DNA of 64,000 nt from NCBI GenBank assembly GCA_947305795.1, contig CAMZEK010000003.1, positions 35,352 through 99,351 on the forward strand, given 5' to 3'. Every line of letters begins with the position of its first letter. The stretch's first letter is position 1. Source of the stretch: an uncultured Bacteroidales bacterium. GTDB taxonomy: Bacteria > Bacteroidota > Bacteroidia > Bacteroidales > F082. The notes under the pieces are model-generated. The model saw only the letters and a list, made by a program, of their open reading frames with translations. It was not told where the DNA came from and did not search any database. Below are positions 7,525 to 15,728 of this stretch, one piece after another. A program made the position numbers and the translations under genes.

Positions 7525-8544
7525 TTAATATTCGTAATGTTCGTAACGCATGATGATCTCTTCTATTTTTACAGATAACGCGCTGACTTCCATCTTGTAG
7601 GCTTGCTCGATGCATTTCTCCACTGCCGTGGCTTTGCTGGAACCATGGCCTTTCACAACCGTCTTCGAGGTGCCCAACAACACGCTGCCACCGTAGTTTT
7701 GGTAGTTCATGAATTCCTTTTCCTCCATGAACATCCGTTTCATCAGCAGGGCACCCAACTTGTAAATTGGCCTTGAATAGATGTCCTTCTTCAGCTTTTT
7801 CAACAGTTCAAGAGCGGTGCCTTCGGTAGTCTTCACGAGCACGTTGCCCGAAAAACCGTCGCAAACCACCACATCGTAGTTGCCTGAAAGCAAGTCACGG
7901 CTCTCCATGTTGCCCACAAAATGGATTTCGGGAGTCTCACTTAGCAAAAAGTGTGCCTTTTGACGAATCTCGTCGCCTTTTTCTGCTTCTTTTCCGACGT
8001 TGAGCAAGGCAATGCGCGGTTTTTCGATGCCGTAGACTTTTTCCATATAGAGGCTCGACATGATGGCGAACTGCCTCAGGTGCTCAGGCGTGACCTCCAC
8101 GTTAGCGCCACTGTCGCAAATCCCGACGAGGCCGCCATCCATGGTAGGCAGGATAGGGCAGAAGGCTGGCCTAATGACGCCTTTCACGCGGCCGATACGG
8201 GTCAGGGCAGCAGCAACGAGGGCACCAGTGGAGCCAGTGCTCACCATGGCATTGATGTCGTCGCAATCACGCAACATACGGACGGCCTTAATCATCGAGC
8301 TTTCCTTTTTCAGGCGGATGGCGTCGATGGGACGTTCCTCACAGCCGATGACCTCAGGCGCGTGGACGATTTCCAACCTCGAAGTGTCGTAGCTTTTGTT
8401 TTTGAGGTAGTTTCTCAAGGTGCTTTCGTCGCCTGTGAGAATCAGATAAAGATCTGTAAATTTGGCCATTGCAGCCAAGGCTCCATCCACGTTGGCCTCG
8501 GGGCTGTGGTCGCCTCCGAAACAATCTATTAGAATTTTTATCAT
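7525..8544 (-). CDS. plsX: Phosphate acyltransferase PlsX
   Basis: PlsX interconverts acyl-ACP and acyl-phosphate, the acyl donor for PlsY in phospholipid synthesis. The 339-aa protein has the N-terminal LIDCFGGDHSPE motif (usually DAMGGDxAP), the STGSTGALVAAAL loop and the CDGFSGNVLVKTTEG motif. PlsX usually sits in an rpmF-plsX-fabH operon; here it is beside FakA- and FakB-like genes and an ACP, and rpmF is 55 kb away. In this setting it may run in reverse to load acyl-phosphate onto ACP (inference). The motif variants resemble clostridial forms to my eye; phylogeny would test this. Confidence 0.93.
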   Translation of the reverse strand: MIKILIDCFGGDHSPEANVDGALAAMAKFTDLYLILTGDESTLRNYLKNKSYDTSRLEIVHAPEVIGCEERPIDAIRLKKESSMIKAVRMLRDCDDINAMVSTGSTGALVAAALTRIGRVKGVIRPAFCPILPTMDGGLVGICDSGANVEVTPEHLRQFAIMSSLYMEKVYGIEKPRIALLNVGKEAEKGDEIRQKAHFLLSETPEIHFVGNMESRDLLSGNYDVVVCDGFSGNVLVKTTEGTALELLKKLKKDIYSRPIYKLGALLMKRMFMEEKEFMNYQNYGGSVLLGTSKTVVKGHGSSKATAVEKCIEQAYKMEVSALSVKIEEIIMRYEHYEY

Positions 8545-8561
8545 GGTCGATTCTTTTTTGT

Positions 8562-8729
8562 CACAAAACCTGTAAAACCCTCAAAACCTTTTTCTTGGGT
8601 TACGGAAAGCACGCCCCTCATTCCGAACTTGATTCGGAACGGCTGCTTTCCAGCGGCGACACGGTTGTGGAGCCGCTTCTCGTTTTTCATTGGAACAATC
8701 ATCGTTTTGCAAGTTTTGACGGTTTTGTG
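8562..8729. repeat. Nested intergenic inverted repeat with REP-like core
   Basis: This region fills the plsX-GNAT gap. The outer arms are CACAAAACC (8562) and GGTTTTGTG (to 8729), extended by further caaaac words. Inside, GGAAAGCA (8604-8611) pairs with TGCTTTCC (8644-8651), and the core TTCCGAA-cttga-TTCGGAA (8621-8639) is a perfect palindrome. That core resembles an extragenic palindrome abundant in Bacteroidota genomes (recollection, not searched). Possibly a REP or MITE-like insertion. Confidence 0.7.
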
Positions 8730-8737
8730 ATTAAAAT

Positions 8738-9862
8738 CTACATTCCCAACATTTTAGTATAACACCTACGTCGTTTAATTTTCTCTTCGTCAAACCGTTT
8801 CCATTGGTTCTGAATCGCGTAATTCTCTTCCAAATTGGAGTTGGTTTCGGCATAGTCAATCCGTTTGAGCATCTTCATCATTTCGGAGGAAATAATGACG
8901 CTTACGCCTCGATTGAGCCATTCAGGTTCGACACCGATGATGCAAAGGTCGATGACATTGGGCTTTTTCAAGGCTTTGAGCAGCCTTATGAGCGTAAGGG
9001 GTGTCAATCGTCCGCCCGAAGGTCTCACTGCGTCGGCGATGGCGGGGAAAGCCAGTCCGAAGCAAATCATCTTTTCGTTCTCGTCAAGGATGACGGCGGC
9101 ATATTTCACATCGATGACGAGTTTGAAATTGTCGATCATCATCTTTTTCATGCCTTCGGTGAAGGGCACGGTGCCATAAAGCAGTTCGTAGGACTTGTCC
9201 AACAATTCAAAAATGCCGTCGGCGTATTTTTTGATGAAATCATTGGTGTTGCGCGCTGTGCCGATGTGCAGGTTGTAGCGTTTCATCACGAAGGCGGCCA
9301 ACTTGTCGACCTCGTCACTTCCTTCTTTGGGAACGCGGAGGCGACTACCCGTCCAATCGACATCTTTTCGATAACCGTAGTTTTCGATAAAGGTCTGATA
9401 ATAAGGGTAGTTATATGATTCCTCAAAAGTGGCGGGATAGTCAAACCCTTCAATGAGCAGGCCTTCGCGTTCGAGGTCGGAATAGCCCAAAGGCCCTATG
9501 ACCTCATTCATGCCTTTAGTGACGGCCCAGTCTTCCACCGTTTTGAGCAGTTTTTGCGCAGCTTCTTCATCCTCAATGACATCAAAACGGGTGAAACGCA
9601 CTTGTTTTTTGCCTGTCTTCTCATTGGCAGCACGTTGCACGATGCCCGAAATGCGTCCCGCCATCTTGCCGTCTTTGTAGGCATTGAAAAAGACAGACTC
9701 GCACATATCGTTGTAAACGAAATCCTTACGGAAGATTTTCCTCTCGTCCATGTACAAGGGCGGGGTGAAATAAGGGGCCCCTTTGTAGAGTTTCAGCGGA
9801 AAGTCCAGGAATTCTTTCTGTTGCTTCTTTGTTAATACTTCTGTTACCGTTATCACTGACAA
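8738..9862 (-). CDS. GNAT-fold acyltransferase, YghO/bacterial-ceramide-synthase-like (paralogue 1)
   Basis: A soluble 374-aa protein of the GNAT-related family that includes E. coli YghO and, as I recall, the bacterial ceramide synthase of Caulobacter. Landmarks shared with the protein at 24833 are FPLKLYKGAPYF near the N-terminus, the central IIGPLGYSDLEREGLLIEG, and SYNYPYY...GYRKDVDW. The start is uncertain: TTG at 9862 or GTG at 9856; there is no nearby ATG. Next to an ACP, PlsX and FakAB-like genes it most plausibly transfers an acyl group from ACP to an amine. Substrate unknown. Confidence 0.75.
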   Translation of the reverse strand: MSVITVTEVLTKKQQKEFLDFPLKLYKGAPYFTPPLYMDERKIFRKDFVYNDMCESVFFNAYKDGKMAGRISGIVQRAANEKTGKKQVRFTRFDVIEDEEAAQKLLKTVEDWAVTKGMNEVIGPLGYSDLEREGLLIEGFDYPATFEESYNYPYYQTFIENYGYRKDVDWTGSRLRVPKEGSDEVDKLAAFVMKRYNLHIGTARNTNDFIKKYADGIFELLDKSYELLYGTVPFTEGMKKMMIDNFKLVIDVKYAAVILDENEKMICFGLAFPAIADAVRPSGGRLTPLTLIRLLKALKKPNVIDLCIIGVEPEWLNRGVSVIISSEMMKMLKRIDYAETNSNLEENYAIQNQWKRFDEEKIKRRRCYTKMLGM

Positions 9863-9896
9863 TAATCTTTAAATCTTTGAATCTTAAATCTTTAAA

Positions 9897-10766
9897 TCAC
9901 CTATGCTTAGCATGGAAGCAGATGCCCAAGCCATTAGGCCCGCAGTGGCTGCCGATAGTGGGATTGACGACGGTGGTGATGACGTTCAGGTCTTGGCCGA
10001 ACTTCTCTTTTAACAATCTTTCCGCTTCGGCGGCGATGTCGGGGCAGTCTGAGTGGCCGATGACCACGCGGTGGGCTTTCACGTCCTCGCCGAGTTCCTC
10101 GACGTATTTTACCAAACGTGCAATGGCTTTGGCTCGACCCGTCTCCTTGCCAATGCTCACCATCTTGCCCTCGTCGTTGAGGTAGATGATGGGACGGATG
10201 CCGATGAAGCCGCCCATCGTAGCTGCCAAGCCGCTCACGCGACCGCTACGACGGAAGAACTTCAGATCGTCGGCGAAGAAGTACATTGGGAATTTCGGCA
10301 CCTCGACTTTGGCCCATTCCACGATTTCCTCAGCGGTCTTGCCATCTTTCAGCAGGTTGGCTACTTCAAGGACAACATTGTAGCACAACGCGCTGATACC
10401 CAATGTGTCAACGGTGTAAAACTTCCTTTCGGGATATTTCGCTTTCAGTTTTTCCACCGCCTGATTCATGATGGTGAAGGTGTTGGAAGTGCCCGATGAG
10501 AAATGCGCATAAAGAATGTCGTTTCCAGCCGCAAATTCAGGCTCAAAATATTGTGTATAAGCTTCTTCGCTCATGGCACTTGTAGTCGGCATGGTGCCAG
10601 CGCGAAGCATGTCATAGAACTTGTGGGAATCAAATTCCTCGAAGTCAACGTAAGGATAAATTACTTGATTATCAATGGTGTACGGCATACTAATCAGTTT
10701 GATGCCATACGCAGCGCACTCCTTGGGAGTGATATCGCAATCGGTGTCGCTAAAAAAGGTCAGCAT
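9897..10766 (-). CDS. DegV family protein (FakB-like fatty-acid-binding)
   Basis: A 289-aa DegV-fold protein. Family marks are the N-terminal FFSDTDCDIT, the PTTSAMS loop, HFSSGTSNTF, and the FFRRSGRVSG and SHCGPNGLG motifs. DegV/FakB proteins hold a free fatty acid and present it to the kinase FakA, which makes acyl-phosphate. The FakA-like gene lies immediately upstream in the same operon, which supports a FakB role. FakAB is best known from Firmicutes; its presence in a Bacteroidales lipid operon is notable. Confidence 0.88.
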   Translation of the reverse strand: MLTFFSDTDCDITPKECAAYGIKLISMPYTIDNQVIYPYVDFEEFDSHKFYDMLRAGTMPTTSAMSEEAYTQYFEPEFAAGNDILYAHFSSGTSNTFTIMNQAVEKLKAKYPERKFYTVDTLGISALCYNVVLEVANLLKDGKTAEEIVEWAKVEVPKFPMYFFADDLKFFRRSGRVSGLAATMGGFIGIRPIIYLNDEGKMVSIGKETGRAKAIARLVKYVEELGEDVKAHRVVIGHSDCPDIAAEAERLLKEKFGQDLNVITTVVNPTIGSHCGPNGLGICFHAKHR

Positions 10767-10788
10767 GGTATGTGGTATTTTGTTGTTG

Positions 10789-10887
10789 GACTATGACCAG
10801 TGACTATGACTATGACAGCTTTTACGAAAGATATGAAGTTCATCGATTCCGATTATGCTGTCATGGTCATTGTCACAAGTCATTGTC
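10789..10887. repeat. Intergenic inverted repeat of gactatgac words
   Basis: Arms at 10789-10817 and 10859-10887 (29 nt each) are imperfect reverse complements, each built from two or three reiterations of a gactatgac-like word. It sits between the FakA-like and DegV genes. It resembles in design the elements at 5565 and 8562 but with a different word. Confidence 0.65.
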
Positions 10888-10897
10888 GAAAATTCAT

Positions 10898-12535
10898 TCA
10901 TATACAAACGATTATATAATCATAAACCGGCTGTGCGCCGTTGTTCAACATAATTTCAAGGTTTTTGTATTGGGTTTGCAGGTCGGCGATGAGTTTTTCG
11001 GCCTCATTTTGAGGCACTTGCTCCCCGAAGAAGATGAGCATCACGTCGCGGGAGGCGGCGCCAAGGCGTTCCACCAAGGCTTTGGCGGCGGTTTCGCGGT
11101 CGGGACTGTCGGAAAGGAGTTGCTTGCCGCTGTAACCGACAAAGTCACCCGTGTGGACGCTCACTTGCTCGCCTTCGGCATCGCGGATGGCGGTGGAGAC
11201 CATGCCCGTCACCACAGACTGCATGATTTCCGTAACGCTGGCGATGACTTCGTCAACATTGGGATTGTCGCGGTCGATGGAACCGATGCCGTAGTAGCCT
11301 TCGCCGATGGTGGATGATGGAAGCACGTGAATGTCAGCATTTTTATAAAGTTCAGCAGCTTGGTCGGCGGCCATCTTGATGTTCTTGTTGTTGGGGAAAA
11401 CGAGGATGTGTTGAGCGTTGATTTTCGCAAAGGCATCCAAGAAGTCTTGTGTCGCGGGGTTCATCGTTTGTCCGCCTGCAATCACCTCGTCGACGCCAAA
11501 TTCACGGAAGGCATCGATGAGACCTTCGCCCGAGGCCACCGTTACCACACCGTATTTCTTCGGGGGTGTCTTGAACGAGGCGTTGTTCTGGTTGGTCGAT
11601 TGGTGGTGTTGCAGCGCCATGTTCTCAATCTTGATGGTCAGGAACTCGCCGTATTTCTGCATTTCGTTGAGAATCACGCCAGGCGTGAAGGTATGCACAT
11701 GCACTTTTATGATGGAGCCTTCACGGAAGGCCACTACCGACTCACCCACACGGTTCAAGTAGTCGAAAATCACGTTCTCGTCGAAAGTGTCTAAATTGAC
11801 CTTAGAGCGCATCAGACGGAGCAGGAATTCAGTGCAATAACCAAACTCCAAAGTGCTGTTTTCGGTGAATTTGTCAAGTTCTACGGTGGGTGCTGAAGCT
11901 GTCGTTGGGACAATTTCTTCCTCAGAAATTTGGCCGTTCAAGGCATCGTTCATGCCACGGAAGATACTCAACAAACCCGCACCGCCGCTATCGACCACGC
12001 CAGCGTCTTTCAGCACTTGCAGCAGTTCGGGTGTGTGGTCTAAGGAAACCTGCATGGCCTCCAATAAAGTCTCAAAATAGTGGTTCAAGTCCGAACTTGC
12101 ATCGGCATCCGCTACGCCTTCGCGTAACACGGTGATGATGGTGCCTTCGACGGGAACGGGAACAGATTTATAAGCTTCTTCCACAGCCGATTGCATGGCT
12201 TTGGTAAAGGTTTCTGTGTCCGCTTCGATGACTCCTTGCAAACCTTTGGCAAGCCCGGCGAAAATGCGTGAAAGGATGACACCCGAGTTGCCCCTCGCGC
12301 CAAGCAACATCCCTGACGAGGCCGCCGAAGCCAGTTCAGACAACGTTCCGAGATGATTCTTGAGCGTATCGCAGCCTGCCTTGAGGGTCATCAGCATGTT
12401 GTCGCCAGTGTCGCCATCGGGGATGGGGAAAACATTCAAGTCGTTGATGACCTTTTTGTCTCTGCCCAATTGTACTGCGCCTTGGCGCAACATTGCGGCG
12501 AAAGTTAGGCTATCGAGTTCATTTGTTTTCTGCAT
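10898..12535 (-). CDS. FakA-like fatty acid kinase (DAK2 domain)
   Basis: A 545-aa protein with an N-terminal DAK2/DhaL nucleotide-binding domain, including the signature DLNVFPIPDGDTGDNM near residues 31-46 and the GARGNSGVILSRIFAG loop, then a central domain and a DegV-like C-terminal domain (KYGVVTVASGEGL onward). This is the FakA architecture and size. FakA phosphorylates fatty acids bound to FakB, giving acyl-phosphate that PlsX or PlsY can use; both DegV and PlsX are in this operon. The start overlaps the end of the upstream MMPL gene by 17 bp. Confidence 0.88.
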   Translation of the reverse strand: MQKTNELDSLTFAAMLRQGAVQLGRDKKVINDLNVFPIPDGDTGDNMLMTLKAGCDTLKNHLGTLSELASAASSGMLLGARGNSGVILSRIFAGLAKGLQGVIEADTETFTKAMQSAVEEAYKSVPVPVEGTIITVLREGVADADASSDLNHYFETLLEAMQVSLDHTPELLQVLKDAGVVDSGGAGLLSIFRGMNDALNGQISEEEIVPTTASAPTVELDKFTENSTLEFGYCTEFLLRLMRSKVNLDTFDENVIFDYLNRVGESVVAFREGSIIKVHVHTFTPGVILNEMQKYGEFLTIKIENMALQHHQSTNQNNASFKTPPKKYGVVTVASGEGLIDAFREFGVDEVIAGGQTMNPATQDFLDAFAKINAQHILVFPNNKNIKMAADQAAELYKNADIHVLPSSTIGEGYYGIGSIDRDNPNVDEVIASVTEIMQSVVTGMVSTAIRDAEGEQVSVHTGDFVGYSGKQLLSDSPDRETAAKALVERLGAASRDVMLIFFGEQVPQNEAEKLIADLQTQYKNLEIMLNNGAQPVYDYIIVCI

Positions 12536-15002
12536 GGGCTTTCTTTTTCAATACACTCCGTCTATAGGCTGGAATCTTCATCAGCTGCCAAAATACAAAC
12601 GGCTGCAGCGAGTATGAAATCATGATGGTTGAGGCCATGCCGATGAGGGTGCTCAGACCAATGGAACGGATGGCTGGATGAACCGCAAACAGCAGCGAAG
12701 TCACCACAATGACAAGGATGATGGCTGAGAAGAAGATGGCTACCTTGTGCCAGGTAAGCACGTCTCTGTTGCCTGTCCGCGCTTGCGAGAGCAGGCCTTC
12801 GGTGATGAAAATGCTGTAATCCACACCCACACCGAAGATGAAGGTCGAAATGATGATGCTGACCAGGTTGAATTCTAGGCCGATGAGAGCCATGTAGCCC
12901 TGAACCATGAACCAGCTGAGTACCATTGGGAGGAAAGAAAGGAGGGCCGTAATGAGATTGCGGAACGAGACCAACAATATCAGCAGCACGAAAAGTGATG
13001 AAATCCAAACGGCAATGTTGAAGTCGTCATGAATGACTTCAACCATACTCTTGCAGTAGTAGAACGGTTCCAAAACAAAGGTCTTTGGGTTGACAACCAA
13101 AGCATCGGTCACAATGTCTTTTTCGTCAAAGCGCATGGCGACATCGGTGAACACCATGTATTGGTTGTCGGCATTGCATTCGATGAAATTGCCAAGTAGA
13201 TTCTCGGGCACCACACCGCTTTTTATCAGCGAAGCAGGCTCATAATCGGCATTCAGCAGTTCCTTAAAATCATAGAACATCATCGGGTCGAGGCCAAAGT
13301 CCAAAGCTCCTTTCTCGATTTGCGAGATGGCAAAAGTCTTCCGTCCCTCAGTCCAGAAGGCGTTCCATGCGGCGATGCGCTGTTCTTGGTCCGTTTGCGT
13401 CACGAAGAGCTTGGGAATGATGTCAGTATAGGCATGTACGACTCCTTGTTTTGCTAGCGTGTCCAAAATGAGCATCAGCGACTTGTCGGCCTCCAAAGCT
13501 TCGTCGATGTCGGTGGAAACCGTAGCGAAATACAAATGGAAGAAGCCGTCGTTGTTCTTTTCGTTGAAAAGAGATTCGGCGGTTACCTCGGATGGCGAGT
13601 TGTAATCAAGATTGCGCAGGTCACTGTCAAACTTCACCTTAGGTGAGAAGATGATGCCCACCACGAGAATAACCACCATCAGCGCGAGGAACCAAGGTTT
13701 CTTGTCGAAAGGCAGATTGTTGAGGCGTGAGATACGTCGGAAGGTCTTGTCATCTGCCTTAGCATTCCGTTTCGGCAGAAAATGAGGCAGGAAGATGAGG
13801 GCAAACATTGTGCTTCCGAACAAGGCAAACGAGGCGAACAGGCCAAAATCACGGAGCAAATCGCTCTCGGTGAAAAGCAGGCTACAAAATGCGCCAATCG
13901 TTGTAATACACCCTAAGAAAACTGGTGTGGACTCATCCGACAACAATTTTTCAGGGTCGCCGACAAAGAAATGGTGGATGAGCACGTGCAGGCAGTAACT
14001 GATGGCAACGCCCAAGATAATCGCACCTAAACCCAATGCCATCAGCGACATGCCGCCTTTAATCCAATAGATGCAGGCCAACGAGAAGAAGGCACCGTAG
14101 ATTATGGGAAGCAAAAGCTCCCAAAGGAACGAGAAGCTTCTGAAACATAACCAAATAAGTATCAATATCAAAATCAACGAAATACCCACCGTCACCACCA
14201 AATCAGAACGGATGCGTCCAGCATTCGACACGCTGCCGATAGGGTCGCCATGGGCATGGACTTTCACATCTGGATGCATCGACTCAAAGTCTTTCTGCGC
14301 ACGAGAAAGCATCTTGGAAAAGTCGGTCGAAGCTCGCGAGTCCAGCGAGCGGAAGGCAGGAGCAAGATAGGCAATGGCCACGGTGCTGTCGGGACAAAAT
14401 AGCTGTCCATCGATGATGTTATAGCTGTTGCTGGCACTCAAAAACACCTCGCCGAGCACCACGCCCCTCAAGTTGAGTGGGTCGTAGGCGATGGCTTGGG
14501 TAAGATCGCCCGTCTCGTCTTCCATCATCTGTTCGTAGTTGACCCACATCTGCTTTTCGATGGCCTTTGGTTCCAAGGCTTTTTCAAAATCGCGATAAGC
14601 CGAAGTGTCAATGAAGGAAGGAATATGCTCTAATACGAAATCCAAAGCATTGATAGCCACCTCGGGTTCCATCTTATATAAAACGTTGGAAATGAAATGG
14701 GTCGATGAGTCTCGCTCAAAAAGAAGGTCGATAAATTCATCCATCTTTTCACTCAACACCTGAGGCGATAGCCTTTCCTCAGCCGAAGTCACTTGGATGT
14801 ATATCTTATCTTTCAATTGTATCGAGGAGAATGCCAACTGACTCTCCACGTTCGATTCGGGCAACAATTTGGTGATATCTTCCTCATAATGCAACCTCAG
14901 GCCAAAAAATAAAAAGACGATTGTGGAAAGCACTAAAATGATGTACATCAAAGTTTTATGGTGCTCAAAGAAACGGTATATCGGCAAAAATACTATGTGC
15001 AT
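12519..15002 (-). CDS. MMPL/RND-family lipid exporter
   Basis: An 827-aa inner-membrane RND-superfamily protein with one N-terminal transmembrane helix, a large periplasmic loop, a helix bundle, a second periplasmic loop and a second bundle, as in MMPL and SSD proteins. The conserved acidic helix reads FIFGVGVDYSIFI. MMPL proteins move lipids or glycolipids across the inner membrane. It is the first gene of the lipid operon, which ends in a LolA-like gene, so the two could form a relay for the lipid product. Inner-membrane export is family knowledge; the cargo is inferred. Confidence 0.88.
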   Translation of the reverse strand: MHIVFLPIYRFFEHHKTLMYIILVLSTIVFLFFGLRLHYEEDITKLLPESNVESQLAFSSIQLKDKIYIQVTSAEERLSPQVLSEKMDEFIDLLFERDSSTHFISNVLYKMEPEVAINALDFVLEHIPSFIDTSAYRDFEKALEPKAIEKQMWVNYEQMMEDETGDLTQAIAYDPLNLRGVVLGEVFLSASNSYNIIDGQLFCPDSTVAIAYLAPAFRSLDSRASTDFSKMLSRAQKDFESMHPDVKVHAHGDPIGSVSNAGRIRSDLVVTVGISLILILILIWLCFRSFSFLWELLLPIIYGAFFSLACIYWIKGGMSLMALGLGAIILGVAISYCLHVLIHHFFVGDPEKLLSDESTPVFLGCITTIGAFCSLLFTESDLLRDFGLFASFALFGSTMFALIFLPHFLPKRNAKADDKTFRRISRLNNLPFDKKPWFLALMVVILVVGIIFSPKVKFDSDLRNLDYNSPSEVTAESLFNEKNNDGFFHLYFATVSTDIDEALEADKSLMLILDTLAKQGVVHAYTDIIPKLFVTQTDQEQRIAAWNAFWTEGRKTFAISQIEKGALDFGLDPMMFYDFKELLNADYEPASLIKSGVVPENLLGNFIECNADNQYMVFTDVAMRFDEKDIVTDALVVNPKTFVLEPFYYCKSMVEVIHDDFNIAVWISSLFVLLILLVSFRNLITALLSFLPMVLSWFMVQGYMALIGLEFNLVSIIISTFIFGVGVDYSIFITEGLLSQARTGNRDVLTWHKVAIFFSAIILVIVVTSLLFAVHPAIRSIGLSTLIGMASTIMISYSLQPFVFWQLMKIPAYRRSVLKKKAHAENK

Positions 15003-15024
15003 GCGGTTGCATTTTTAAAAGTTA

Positions 15025-15032
15025 CAAAGGTA
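15025..15032 (-). promoter_or_regulatory. -7 box for the MMPL-Fak-PlsX operon
   Basis: Minus-strand TACCTTTG matches TAnnTTTG 23 bp upstream of the MMPL ATG and just past the flavodoxin terminator, so the operon probably starts here. Confidence 0.5.
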
Positions 15033-15065
15033 CTACATTTTTTCCATTTAAAGACCATTTTCAAA

Positions 15066-15103
15066 AAAAACATCCGTGCCGATTCTTCAGCACGGATGTT
15101 TTT
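15066..15103 (-). terminator. Intrinsic terminator after the flavodoxin gene
   Basis: A perfect hairpin (aacatccgtgc ... gcacggatgtt) with a 10-nt loop is followed on the minus strand by a T-run. It separates the flavodoxin transcript from the lipid operon. Confidence 0.85.
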
Positions 15104-15119
15104 CGTTTAATTGTTGTGT

Positions 15120-15716
15120 TTACAGGCCCTTGACCCACTTTTCCAACGTGTCTTTTGAGGCGCCGTTCAGCAGTTTGCCTTCTTTCCAGTTAAGGTTGGG
15201 ATAGGCTGCTTTCAGGTCGCTACAAGCCTGCTTAATGTCGCTTCCGCCTGAAGTGGCAAAAGGAATGATGGTCTTGCCCGTAAAATCGTAGGCTTCCATG
15301 AAAGTGTTAACGATCGTAGGGGCAGTGTACCACCAAATGGGGAAGCCGACGTATACGACATCATAGTCAGTCATGTTGGACAGTTTACCTGTGATGGCAG
15401 GACGCGAACTCTTGTTGGTCATCTCCAAAGTGGAGCGCGATTTTTTGTCGCGCCAGTTGAGGTCGGCGTCGGTGTAAGGCTGTTCGGGTCTGATTTCGTG
15501 AAGGTCGCCGCCTGATACTTCGGCTAGTTGTCTGGCTACGTTAGCGGTAACGCCAGAGGCTGAAAAATAAGCTACTAAGGTTTTCATTTCTTTTTTCTCC
15601 TGAGGGTTGGCTACTTGTTTGTTGTCTTTGCTATCTATTTTGTTGTTCTGTTGGGCGCAGGCCGGAAGGACGATGGCTATGGTGAGCGCAAAGATAAAAG
15701 TGAGTTTGTGTGTCAT
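15120..15716 (-). CDS. Flavodoxin-family protein with lipoprotein signal
   Basis: A 198-aa protein. The first 20 residues form a signal peptide with lipobox LPAC (Cys20), then a charged linker, then a flavodoxin fold beginning MKTLVAYFSASGVT (FMN phosphate loop), with a VYVGFPIWWYTAP flavin-contact segment. Flavodoxins are normally cytoplasmic electron carriers, so a lipidated exported form is unusual; an internal start at the MKTL methionine would give a cytoplasmic version. Redox role inferred; partner unknown. It has its own terminator. Confidence 0.88.
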   Translation of the reverse strand: MTHKLTFIFALTIAIVLPACAQQNNKIDSKDNKQVANPQEKKEMKTLVAYFSASGVTANVARQLAEVSGGDLHEIRPEQPYTDADLNWRDKKSRSTLEMTNKSSRPAITGKLSNMTDYDVVYVGFPIWWYTAPTIVNTFMEAYDFTGKTIIPFATSGGSDIKQACSDLKAAYPNLNWKEGKLLNGASKDTLEKWVKGL

Positions 15717-15728
15717 GGTACAATGTAT

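Noticed and set aside
6735-15002. Aryl-polyene or flexirubin cluster
   Set aside because: LolA, ACP and MMPL would fit, but ketosynthases, dehydratases and ammonia-lyase are absent, and FakA/DegV/PlsX are not part of such clusters.
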